A stretch of DNA of 64,000 bases. It comes from Alitta virens. Lineage: Eukaryota; Annelida; Polychaeta; Phyllodocida; Nereididae. Numbering within the stretch: the first letter of the stretch is position 1; each line of letters opens with the position of its first letter. The stretch spans positions 55,640,829-55,704,828 of the forward strand of contig OW028573.1 of the NCBI GenBank assembly GCA_932294295.1, written 5' to 3'. Below are positions 1 through 16,600 of this stretch, in pieces. The notes below the pieces were generated by a model. The model ran no database searches, had not been told where the DNA came from, and was given only the letters and a program-made list of their open reading frames with translations. A program made the translations under genes and the position numbers.

Positions 1-972
1 TAATAAAACAGACCTATCTGGCGTTCAAACAGGTCAGCGGCTTTATTGGGCTATAGAGTCAATTTGTCGACAGACTCGACACGCAAAATCGTCGACAGCC
101 AATTTGTTGACAACCTGTTGACATGTACTACCCTTAAAGTGCCAGCCCAGCAACAAGGTGTTTCCTGGCCATCGGTCTCCACTTGCCCCCCTCTATCGCT
201 GTTTTATGCTATTATCTCCATAAATACTTTGGAGTACAGAAATGTTATGGACATTCTTTTAGATTATATTCATACGAATGTATTCGTAGCAAGTATAAAG
301 CTGCGAAAGCTTTATTAACCAAGTAAGTGTCCCGAGGGGACTAGAGTGACTAGGGCAATCAGCAGCAGAACTTCCATATGGCCGAGGTTAATGAGATCTA
401 TTCAACATTGCTAGATAAAAATATTGTAACTTAACGAATAGATCCAGCTAGACCACTGAAAAATAGTGAAAAGAATATACCAACTTATCTTATGTAACAC
501 ATTATCGCCCTTTATTACGGAATTAGTTTTGGCAATTTCACATAAGACTTAATTAAACTATAATTTGTGTAATTAATGACATCTATCACGCTTTTAATTT
601 TTAACAAAAACGCCTCACAATGCAATCCGTCTGATGCATTAAAGTCTAGAGAGGATTAGGGAGCAACAGCTGACAATCGCACCTGCCAGCTTGGCAAATT
701 TGGACGTTCACAAACTGTCAAACAACTAGATATTCTACACTATTTACGCTCTTACGCCTTGATTTACCTTGCTATGGTGGAGAAATTGTAACCGTTCCAT
801 GCGCAATCTTCACTGCTACAAAATGTCACCAAAAGAGAGAAGATTGCAAAAGGAAATGTTACAAAATAGTTTTCTAACCGCTTCATGCTTGCTCTCCTGT
901 CTATGTCATGCTCACATGACTGTCATGTGACACACAACAGGATGTAAACAGAGCTTAGTTTGAGGCTCATAT
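1..972. other. Intergenic stretch, no gene seen
   Basis: AT-rich sequence with only short open frames and no recognisable protein motif, RNA gene or splice-consistent exon. It precedes the inverted-repeat element that starts near 973. Confidence 0.5.
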
Positions 973-3075
973 CACTCACCTTTGTGATGAGTTCTACTGG
1001 AATCCCCGGGTGCCCAATGGGTTGACCCAGCCGGCACCCTCCAGGGAGCAACTAGTTTTTCAAAAGCGAGGATGCCAGGCACCATGAGACCCATGCAGGG
1101 GGATACCCAAAATGCAGAGAGGAGGTGAGGAGACCCTGTGGGCTGCCTATAGCGGGACATCCTCTCCTAGTGGGACCCAGATTAGGGAGTGAGGATGAGG
1201 AGACCCAATGAGACACCCCCAAGCGGCAAACCCTTTACACTCGTGGCCATCGAGATTCGCTACCTTGATATACACATTAAGTTGATGATTTGTCACAAAA
1301 CTAATTGTTTCTTTCAAAGTCTTCTAACACTGTGGCAGCCATCTGATTAGTGTTTATTGCAGTTTATTGCAAGTGGCAAATTTCAATGTTGTGGCGATTT
1401 TCAATGTCGCCGAGTGTATATATGCCCTAAACTAGTTTCTATGTTTTCTTTGGGGAGAGGCTGCCCCTCCTGCACTTGTCACCTTCTGGCCCCCCTGCTG
1501 GTGGGACCCCTAGCTTTTAGATGGTGAGGAGGCAAGGAGACCCTATGGAATACCCCAAAATAAAGCTAGAGGGACCCCCTCTTATAGAGTGAGATAACCC
1601 CAATTAAACTTGTGGCACTCCTCTTAAAGAGTCTCCTCCTCAGGAGGTGAAGAAATCCAATGGGACACCCCTAAGCTAGTCAAAAGTAGAGAATGAGATG
1701 AGGAAACCCAGCAGGATATATGGACCTTAATTGGGTGACCCAATGGGATCTCATAGCGATCTCACAGCGATCTCATCGCTGATCTCATCACACGAGATAA
1801 TTACGAGATCACTGCGAAATCAATCTGTAATCACATATTGATCTCGCAGCGATCTCAGCATTTGATATCAACCTGTGAGATCAAAGCTGGATCATGTTGA
1901 TATCTTTGTGATATATATAATTTCATTATTTCTTTTTTGATGAAATTCGTAATACCTGGAGTTAGGTTCAAATCATTTATTATAAACAAATGCAAACATG
2001 ACTGATGGGACTTACAACCAGAGGGTACCTACCACATGTTAGCAACGTAAGTTTACATGGCCAAATCCACCTACCTTTTGCTTAATTGTGGATGATGCCA
2101 TATAGCACACGTGCACACAATGTCCAGTGCTCAGACATCCACCAGGCGTCACCACTAGGCCTATTCTAGTGACACTTGGTGAAAACAAATGGCGATCTCA
2201 TGGTGATATCAATCAGATATCATCAATATGATGTGAGAGTATGAGATCATTATGAGATCAAAATTTATATTAACCTCATGAATTTTAGACAAGTATGATA
2301 TCACATTGCTCTATGTCATGTCATGACTGGGATACCTGATAGTGCGGAAGTGAGGACACCCAATGGGATACCTCAGGTAGAGAGGGCCTGAGGGAACCCC
2401 GAGGGACACTCTAAAATGATGGTGAGGAAGTGAGGAGACCTTGTGGGATATACTCTAAATATAGTGAGACAGTAAGCTGACCCAGTAGCAGTAAGCTGAC
2501 CCAGTAGGATACCTCAATGTTGCTGAGAAAGTGAGAAGACCAATGGGATATCCTAGCTGTTGGGTCTCCTCGCTCACCTCCTCTCTATCACTGGGGTCTC
2601 CTCACTTCCTCAGTACGATTGGAACTGGGTCCTCCTGGGGCCTCAGTATATTGTGGTCTCCTCACTTCCTCACTATCACTGAGGTGGTATCCCATTGGTC
2701 TCCTTGCCTCCTCACTCTCTAACTAGGGTCCCACGTACTATGTCTAAATCACTTGGGGGTATCCAATCGGGTCTCCTCACCTCCTCACTCTTTATAAGGG
2801 GTCCCACTAGGTCATGAGGTATCCCACTGGGCTTCCTCACCTTCCCACTGTCTAAGAGGGGGTCCCACTATGGCATAAGGTATCCCACTGGGACTATGGA
2901 TGTCCCACTGGGTCTCCTCTCACCACTCAGGGCCCATTGGCCCCTTTTTGCCTCACATGTACTCTCATTTTCTAGTAATTAATGAAAACTGACTGCTCCC
3001 TGTAGGGTGCCGGCTAGGTCGACCTGGTGAGCACCCGGGAATCCTACCAGGTTCCTCATTTTGGTGAGGTTTACT
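973..3075. mobile_element. Foldback-like element with long imperfect terminal inverted repeats
   Basis: The left end (about 973-1050) and right end (about 2994-3075) are inverted copies. The core of each arm reads like GCCGGCACCC followed by CAGGGAGCA, with roughly 80% identity over about 55 bp and weaker similarity outwards. Between the ends lie degenerate short repeats built on GAGGAGACCCAATGGGA. These read in one orientation on the left (about 1120-1720 and 2340-2560) and in the reverse orientation on the right (about 2560-2940), so the whole element could fold back on itself. The centre (1740-1930 and 2190-2300) is dense in GATCTC/GAGATC words. No transposase frame is visible. The general form fits foldback-type or large non-autonomous inverted-repeat DNA elements; the superfamily is unknown. 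Confidence 0.6.
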
Positions 3076-3959
3076 TTGGTACGTAGTTTGCACCATTACT
3101 ACCAGATGGCTTATCAGTCAACAGGCCTGTGGCGCCACATGTCGCTTTATATATTTTATCCTCTGAGAGGCCATACATTTCCAAAATTGACACCCTATAT
3201 AAAAAAATATTACAGCCACCATTGACTAGAGCCAGCTGGGCTCAAGAAATTAAATACATTGTTTTCATCACAAAAAGTTGTCTAAATTTAAGACATGGCA
3301 AAAGTTGTACTTTGTTAACTTTCATGACCTTGCCAACACTCCATGACCAAGAAACATAACTGCTCTAGCACTGGCCTGATTCTTCAATCTTATCGCAGTA
3401 AGAAGGCTCCATGCACATCCCTGCGAGCATCAATTTGATGGGAGGGATTATCCAAAAAAAGAGCAAAGAGCTCTCCAACTGCACACACACAAAAATGGAC
3501 CCATTGTATGACAAATGACAAGTTCCTGTTTGCATTTAACATGTTTAATTTTTTTCATTTCTTTTTGGACTCTACTAACAAAGGCAGTCCTATTTTATAA
3601 TTAATTGCAATATTTTATAACTAACAAAAGTCTTTGTGGAAGAACTAAAAGATGGCCACGTTTCCTTTATAAGCTTCCTTTTTAATTGAATAAATAACAA
3701 TAAAATATAAATAGTTATATGCACCATGTGTAAAATTAGTTATGGGATGCATGCAAAATCTAAACAGAATCATCATTAAAATGCCTCAGGTTTTGAATAG
3801 AAATGCCTATCTCAGATCAGAAGTCCTCTGCGAATCTCTAAAATCATTTCAACATAATTTTGACTAGCGACGAGAAGCAGTAGTGTGAATAGCTTTAATA
3901 TCATACTGAGCAAAAGATGAAGGTGATAATTTAATTGATGAGAGATAACCATTTCCTTA
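3076..3959. other. Downstream flank of YARS, probably 3' UTR and spacer
   Basis: AT-rich sequence just past the YARS stop codon (minus strand). I found no canonical AATAAA on the minus strand, only several ATTAAA variants (for example near 3892 and 3929, read in reverse complement). The 3' end is therefore not placed. Confidence 0.35.
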
Positions 3960-8822
<4,863 letters not shown>

Positions 8823-9277
8823 GATGCAATTAGAAGTTCAGTCTCGAGTCGCCTAATTACTACACCTGCAGAGTAATGAAACTTATCCTCAAATAACTTC
8901 AAATCAGGATAATTAATTCCTAATGGTAACTACAAATTTTTATATTACACAGTGTAGGATAATGCTTATACAAATTTGTGTTTGAGTGATATGGTGACAA
9001 AGAAATGAGCAGTGTGGTGAAACATCGAAATTTCCATATGGTGCAAATCCAACTTCCTTGATTAGGGGGGACTCGTAAATGACGAAATCCATACTGGAAA
9101 TTATGAATGGTCATGAACTGCCGCCACCACATGTCAACAATTATCATAGAGATTATCACGTAAACACACCTTTATAGGGCTCAATTCATTGACAATACCA
9201 TTTGCTAACTAAATTTTAATCTGGACAAGTTTTAGAAGTCCATAATTAGAGCAAACGCCTAAATTATTGTACCGTAA
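8823..9277. promoter_or_regulatory. YARS 5' flank, probable 5' UTR and promoter side
   Basis: Sequence immediately upstream of the YARS start codon (minus strand). A CTGCAG followed by GTGTAG near 8863 could be a splice acceptor of a 5' UTR intron on the minus strand. No TATA box is obvious. The assignment as promoter rests on position only. Confidence 0.3.
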
Positions 9278-9883
9278 TTTCAACAACAACCTACCAGCGC
9301 GTGTTCCCGGCGGAATATTATCTTTGCGCAGACGCCCAATTGAATGACTCCGTCACTTCACTTTCTGCGGTGCTGTTATGACCACGTTCATAATGATGTC
9401 GAATCATGGCGCGAAATCGGAAATCCAGTTATATTCCGTTCTTTGTTAGCAAAGACAATTATAGCTATGGGTTATCCACTGACCAATGAGAGTATATGTA
9501 AGCAAAAGTCTCAATTAACTTTGCAGTGTTACGAGCAAGCTAGAGTACAAGCTGGAGTATCATCCCATGCCCAGGTGCATTTTCAACAACAACCTACCAG
9601 CGCGTGTTCCCGGCGGAATATTATCTTTGCGCAGACGCCCAATTGAATGACTCCGTCACTTCACTTTCTGCGGTGCTGTTATGACCACGTTCATAATGAT
9701 GTCGAATCATGGCGCGAAATCGGAAATCCAGTTATATTCCGTTCTTTGTTAGCAAAGACAATTATAGCTATGGGTTATCCACTGACCAATGAGAGTATAT
9801 GTAAGCAAAAGTCTCAATTAACTTTGCAGTGTTACGAGCAAGCTAGAGTACAAGCTGGAGTATCATCCCATGCCCAGGTGCAT
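9278..9883. repeat. Tandem duplication, two 303-bp units
   Basis: Unit 1 (9278-9580) and unit 2 (9581-9883) read identically at every base I compared, including an identical 81-codon shadow frame starting at 9344 and 9647. The junction and the end of unit 2 share the short word TTTTCA. The unit contains a CCAAT word (CTGACCAATGAG) and several CpG-bearing words (CCCGGCGGAA, TTTGCGCAGACG), unusual in this AT-rich window. It lies in the spacer between the divergent YARS and SLC5A genes, about 460 bp from the YARS start codon. Confidence 0.9.
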
Positions 9884-10696
9884 TTTCAGCTATTTTCACC
9901 CTATACAGGGGGGGGGGGGGGGGTTAGCTGTTTACGGGACAATTATCAGTATAAGTATGAAGGAAATAAACTGAGATTAATCATAGTGAAGCATGGGAAA
10001 ATGTCAACCCTGTATATTTCCTCGGCACTTCGGTTCATACTGCATCAACCCAGTATAGGCCAACCCTAGCTATACATGTAGGGACTGATGGATCGGTCTA
10101 GGCCAACCCTTTGGACCTTAATTGGCGCATGTTCCCACTAGCTCCTTGGCTTCAGGGTTATGTCAATGCTACTGGGTATAAAGCTGAGTCTGCTTATATG
10201 ACCAGCCAGAGCCCACAAGCAGACGTAATGATGAGATGATATGGCTTTGAGTCCACACATACCATGGATGCCTTAACCATTAATTAAGCCACCCAGTTAG
10301 TAAAACTTACCCCAATGTTCACCTGATGTGTAAAACAATACTTATACATACTTTTATTCTACTCTATATATGTATATTTATCGAATTCCAATACAGCCAT
10401 ATATTTATTTCCTGTCAACTCAACTTTATCTCATCTCATCTTCGATATCTCAATAAGTCCTCTCATTGGTTCTATGTATCAATGAACACAAAGTAGATTG
10501 TTTAAGTCATGATCCTAAATTTATGTCAAGTAAAAAGTATCGATTCAAAATAAATAATAGCATGAAATTATCAGAATTATCAGACATTTTTATGGAAAGG
10601 ATCCTTATTAAGACTGATAACATTTGTCTCTTGGTACAACTAACGATTCAGATGGAAAAAGGCCAGTATCACATGTGCACATTTTAGCATCTAGTC
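9884..10696. other. Spacer upstream of SLC5A gene, with poly-G run
   Basis: Contains an uninterrupted run of about 16 G at 9908-9923, then AT-rich sequence. The open frame at 10466-10687 shows no recognised domain. An in-frame TAG lies three codons before the SLC5A start codon. Confidence 0.4.
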
Positions 10697-13600
10697 ATGT
10701 CAGTGTTAATGTGGGGTGACTACTTGGCCCTGGCCATCTACTTTGTGCTGGTTGTAGCCGTGGGAATTGCAGTATGTATAAAATTTGGCTTTTGTTTTCT
10801 CGAATGATCTTTCTTTACGTTTATTTATATAACTGCCTCAGCTCTATAGCAGGACGGTAAATAACTCTGATGAATGTTTTAATGTTGAATTTTATGATGA
10901 TGAGAATAATCATGAAGGTTTTATTGTTAATTAATCTAATGTTGATGTCAATATTTATGTATGTAATGATGCTAGTCATGAATCATGCTCAGACTCAACC
11001 ATTATACATACAATTTCCAGAGACACACTTAATATGTTAGTCCCACTACCAGTAAAAATTTACCAAGTCATGTCTCGAATGTAATATATAGCACAGAATT
11101 TGTTGATAACCAAACACCATGTAATCCAAACACTGTATTAGGTTTAGATACATATATATATGTGATAAATTATTAGCTTTCTCTAAGAAAAATGCCAAGA
11201 AACTAATCTTTTCTCATCTCAATGTCAATAGTCTGTCTGGTAAGTTTGTTGAAATTCACGAAATTTTAAGGAAAGGTGTATCTGAAATGTTCTTTCTATC
11301 AGAGACTAAACTTGATGATTCATACCATAAGGACAGTTTGATATTGATACGTTTGTAACTCATAGAATAGACATAAATGCCCATGGAGGTGGCCTGCTAT
11401 GTTATGTTAAACAAAATATACCTCATAAAAATAGATCTGACATAGCCATAAACAGTGATGGTATTGAAAGCATAGTGATACAAGTAAAACAAATAGCAGA
11501 AATAGTGTCTTTAAATGTTCAAGCGTAATTGAATCAATGCTAAACAAGCGTTTCTTAGAAAGCCAACATGTATATATAATAGGTGATCTAAATGTAAACT
11601 TCAAAATTGAATCCTCTTTCACAAACATGTGATATGTACCATTTGAAACAAATTGTTAAAGCCCCACCTGCTTTAAAAGTCTAGAAAACCCGACACTACT
11701 TGATGTGATTCTAACAAATTCTTCAAACTCTATTCAGCAAACTGTACAGGGTGCGGCCTAAATACTTGCACAAGGCATCTCTACTTTCGGGATAGCTCTA
11801 GGTTACTCAAATGCTTATGAAGTCTTTTAAAGTTTTGCCACATTTAGTTAGGGGTATAAGCAATTGGTCATTGTGTTTGATCTTATAATGTTAGACAATA
11901 TCAGTATCTGAATTATTGAGAGGGTGTATGCTGCAGGGCTTGTTCTGAGTGATACACATCACAGAAGTCAAATTTCTGTCTGCTTGCATGGTGTCTCTAG
12001 TTGCAGAAAGTTTACAAATCAGATATTTCCTAGTTACTACACCTCTGAAGCCATAGAAAATATAATATTTGCAAAGAATCCTCCTTCAATGTTTTTTATA
12101 TGTGCATATATATATCAAGGTATTAGATGATGAGAAGGTTGGTTCCAGTTTTTATTCAGCAAGGTCATGAAATTAAAACAGAGAAATAAAATGGCATTCC
12201 AGAGGGACTTTTTGAATTTACAACTAATCTCGAAATAATCACATGATTTTCAGGAGGATTGGCCAGTTAATTAGACAGAAACGACAGAAAATTGACCAAA
12301 ATCCAAAATGGCACTTTCCGCCTCAAAAGTGTCAATGCTCTACCTTCTTATTAAAAATGAATCTATTTACCCTATGTTTGGCGGCAAAGGTCAAGAAAGG
12401 TGTCTGTAACACATCTGTATGATCAGTGACATAATCTAATGCTTATATTGCAAAAACCGAGGTGAAAATCACCCAAAGGTGTGATAAGTGTGCATGTGCT
12501 ATATTTAGATCCATATTATCTATAATTCTTGAGGAAAAACGATATATTTATAAACATAATTTAGGACTATTATTACTTTCGTGTGTATGATTGCAGCTGC
12601 ATGCGATTACAGTCAATTGAGGTAATAACAAAAGAGGTAGCAGTAGCTGCTGGTGCAAGTTTTTATGCCGCACCCTGAAAATGTGCCGCAACAGTTTAAC
12701 TTCACACCTGTAAATGACACAATAACAAAAAAAGAAATTGAAGTCTCTACAAACAAACAAGGCTAGTGGTTTTGACAACATTTCCCCAAAGTTTCTTAAG
12801 ATAGGTGCAAATGAATTAAGTCAGTCTAATCAATCTTAAACAATAGCATAAGCACAATGATTTCCCCTGATTATAATAAAATAGCTGAAGTGTCCCTACT
12901 GTACAAAAAATCAGATCAACTTTCAAAACAAAATATTACAGGCCCCTTAGTGTCCTAACATCAACCTCCAAATTGTCTGAGGCTATTATGTGTGATCAGA
13001 TCATAGACTTGTCAGCATATGGAAAGACTTACAGTTGTAACAATGTACTGGTTAAATGTGTAGAAAACTGGAGGAAGGCCCTTGACAATAACTGCCATGT
13101 TGGCCGCATACTAATCGACTTATCTAAAGCTTTTGACAGCCTGCCTCATGGCCTACTAATTGCGAAGTTACATGCATATGGTTTATCACATGAAGCCTGT
13201 TCATTCATACAGGACTACTTAAAAAATGGAAAACAAATTGTAAAACTTGGTAACATCAAAAGCGAATGGTTAAATTTGAAAACTGGCGTTTCCCAAGGTT
13301 CTCTCTTGGGCCCTCTCTTATTAAACATTTACATAAATGATTTCCTTTTTTAATTAAATAGTGTTTACAATCATGCTGACAATAACACCTTATCCTATGC
13401 ACACAGAGACCCAGTGGCATAAAGGACAAACTTGAAGAAGCTTCTGTTTTAGCAATTGCATGGTTCAAAACTAAATTTATGAAAGCAAATGCATCTAAAT
13501 TCTAAGCAATATGTCTGAGTAGGGAAAATGTTTCCATAGATTTTGAGATTGACAATCATATAATACAGTCTGAGTCTGTTGTTTAGCTGTTAGGTATCAA

Positions 13601-16600
13601 CATTGATAACAAACTGAATTTTGACTGCCATGTATCAATAATTAGTAGAAAAGCAGCCTAACTATTATAACACTCCAAAGTAAACTCAGAATATACTAAT
13701 CTCATCTAGTTTTGTCTATTGCACACTTGTGTATGATACTTTCACAATAGGGCAAAACAAGAAACTTGAGAAACTAAATAAAAGAGCAATATGATTAGTT
13801 GCAATGAGTGCAGCTGTTTGAGTGTTTTCAAGAAGAGCCCACGTCTCCAAAATTAGCACCTCACCAATTAGGCCATTGCCATAAAACTCCACAAGTTTTC
13901 CTTGTTACGTAAAGCATTTTTGTACATGTTCTTTCTAGCAGTTGGTTGTAAAGGCTATCATTATCTAGTCTAGCAGAATTTGTTTATAAAGTACTCCATG
14001 ACAAGGCAAGACCTATAACAAGTTCATTCTTTACCAGGCAGATTATGCCATATGAGATGAGAGATAATCTTAAGCTAGTCAAGCCTGTTTACAACACTAT
14101 GCAATATGGTTTCAGATTATTATGTATCAAAGTGCTATGATTTGGAATTTTTTATCTGTTGAATTGAAAGAAGTAGATGAATTAGCTAAGTTCAAAGATT
14201 TATTAAGATGTTGCAGTTCCATATCTGTCAGCAAAAAAAATTATGATCATTGTATAGGTCAGTCATAATCTCAATAGGACATAAATTTCATTCTAATCAT
14301 CTGTATGTATATATATTTTCATATTGTTATTTTATCAGTCGGCTAAGAGCTCTATAGCTTATGTTCTATTGTTTTTTTTTACCCCTCCGACTATAAATAA
14401 AGTTTTATTTTATCTTACCTTATCTTATCTGCTTTCTGTGACAATGTTATTTTTCTTGACATAATAAATCTTGTATTACATAAAAATGTATTAGCACTTT
14501 TCTCTACCTTAAGTTTCATTAAAGGTTCAGGCAAATTTATTTTCACATCCTTTGGATTGCACAGTAGATATGTCCCAAGTTTTCTGGACATTTATTTGAA
14601 AGTATATCACACAAATCTTAACAAAATATTGAAGAATGTAATATTGTGTAAGAATAAGAATTAATACAATGGTACTGACATATTCATATTTCACATATAT
14701 ATTCATATTCAGGCAACTGTAAGGGCCAAGACTGACAATGCCAGTGGTTATTTTTTGGCAGGACGAAGTATGACATGGCTTCCAGTAAGTATTAAATGCC
14801 ACATCTACATAACAATTAGGAGGTCCTTCTATGACAATATTTATTGTTTTTAGTCCCTGTGAAGATAAGAGGAAGAAAAGGCCAATAAAAAAGACTACAA
14901 TTTGAAAGATTTAGATAATACTGGACCAGCAATGCACACATCTTGACATGAACTTATTCCAGTTTGACTGATAAGACCACAATGCAAACTTGCAAAGTAA
15001 ATCACAACACGAGTAAACATTATATGACTAAAGTAGGGCATGTTAAAAAAGTTTAAGGGGGGGGGGGGGAAACATTGTAAACAAGTAATTCCGTATAAAT
15101 AAAGTGTCATAAATAAACATCAGTAATAGTGGATTTTCACGGAAGGTTCTCTATATTTCCACCAGGTGGCTTCAACAGAATACTGCACTTCTGTTGGCTG
15201 AAAAAGTTCCCGCCCTTGGCTGTGATTGGCTGAAGCAAGTGCATCATAGCAGCAGTATTTTTAGTGCATTTTACTGTATATTTGACACCTCATCATGCCG
15301 TTGATTTTTGTTATTCTGAGAATGTTTTGTTTAGTGAATAAGTCAGTATCTTCTATGTCTGAAAAGCAAAATGAGTAATAAGAGGAGAGGAAGGACTTAT
15401 GTATTGTTGAACTCGAGGCTGCTCAGTGAAAAGACTCTTTTCACAGCATTTTTCTATAGTAAATTATTGAACATAGTTTAGGTAATTTTATTGTAAAACC
15501 CTCTGTTATAAAATGATTTGTAAATGTTTCCCTATTAGATTGGTGCTTCCACATGGGCAACCAACATCGGAGCCCCGATGTTTGTGGGAATCGCAGGATC
15601 TGCAGCAGGAACAGGCATTGCTGTAATAATGTTTGAATGGCATGTAAGGCTTTTTTATACAATTTTCTCACTATTTTCTATTCTGCCTTTTTTTTCTCTA
15701 TTTTATTTTATTTTTTAATTTGTGTCGTCTTATATTTTCTAGTGTAACTCACACATGCAGATTTATACAATTGCAGGCCATGTTTATGCTGATACTCCTG
15801 GGCTGGCTGTTTCTTCCGGTGTACATGGCATCTGGGGTTTGTCTTTTAGTATCAGACACAACAGTCCCCCATAAACACTTATGGGGTACTGGGTAAAATT
15901 AATTGGCAAAATTTATTTTAACGTACCACAATGCATACTTAATATAATGAAACTGCTATACATATATGTCATTTTGTTGTTGATCCTTTTCTTGCAGTGC
16001 TACACAATGCCAGAGTACCTGAAAATGAGATATGGGGGACAAAGAATAAGAATCTGGCTGTCCTGTATTCACACTTTTCTCGTCATCATTGCCAGTATTG
16101 CTGTAAGTGATGTATGACGGTTTTGAAGGTTAACCAGATCACAAATATTTGAAATTTATGTATTTTTCTGGAAATCACAGGGCCAGATGTATGCGGGGGC
16201 ATTGTTCATTCAAGAAATATTTCGTTGGGACTTGTACACATCAGTTGTGCTAATTTTGGCCTTAACTGCTTTGTATACTATCATGGGTGAGTGCCAACCT
16301 AAATTTTGATGCCAATAGTCACATCATATTGTTTTACACATTACAACAAGCTCTTGCTTTTTAGGTGGTTTAACAGCAGTAATATGGACAGACACGATGC
16401 AGACAATTGTTCTCATCATTGGTTCATTTATCCTAGCAGGACTCAGTAAGTATGGTGGACAGAGGGTTCTCTGCATTAAAAAGAAGAAAAAAAAGTTTCA
16501 GAGATGATTCCCTTTTTTCTCTCCTAATTTTATATTTTAAAATTTATGAAAAATGTGTAAAAGCTCTTTTTTTTTTAATTGCTCCTTCAAGAATTAATAA

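Noticed and set aside
9344..10069. Two open frames with identical first 81 residues
   Set aside because: They come from the 303-bp DNA duplication. The frames share no domain with known proteins and have no splice context; treated as shadows of the repeat.
10466..10687. 73-codon frame just upstream of the SLC5A start
   Set aside because: Ends with a stop before the first SLC5A exon, is AT-rich and shows no domain; not joined to the gene.
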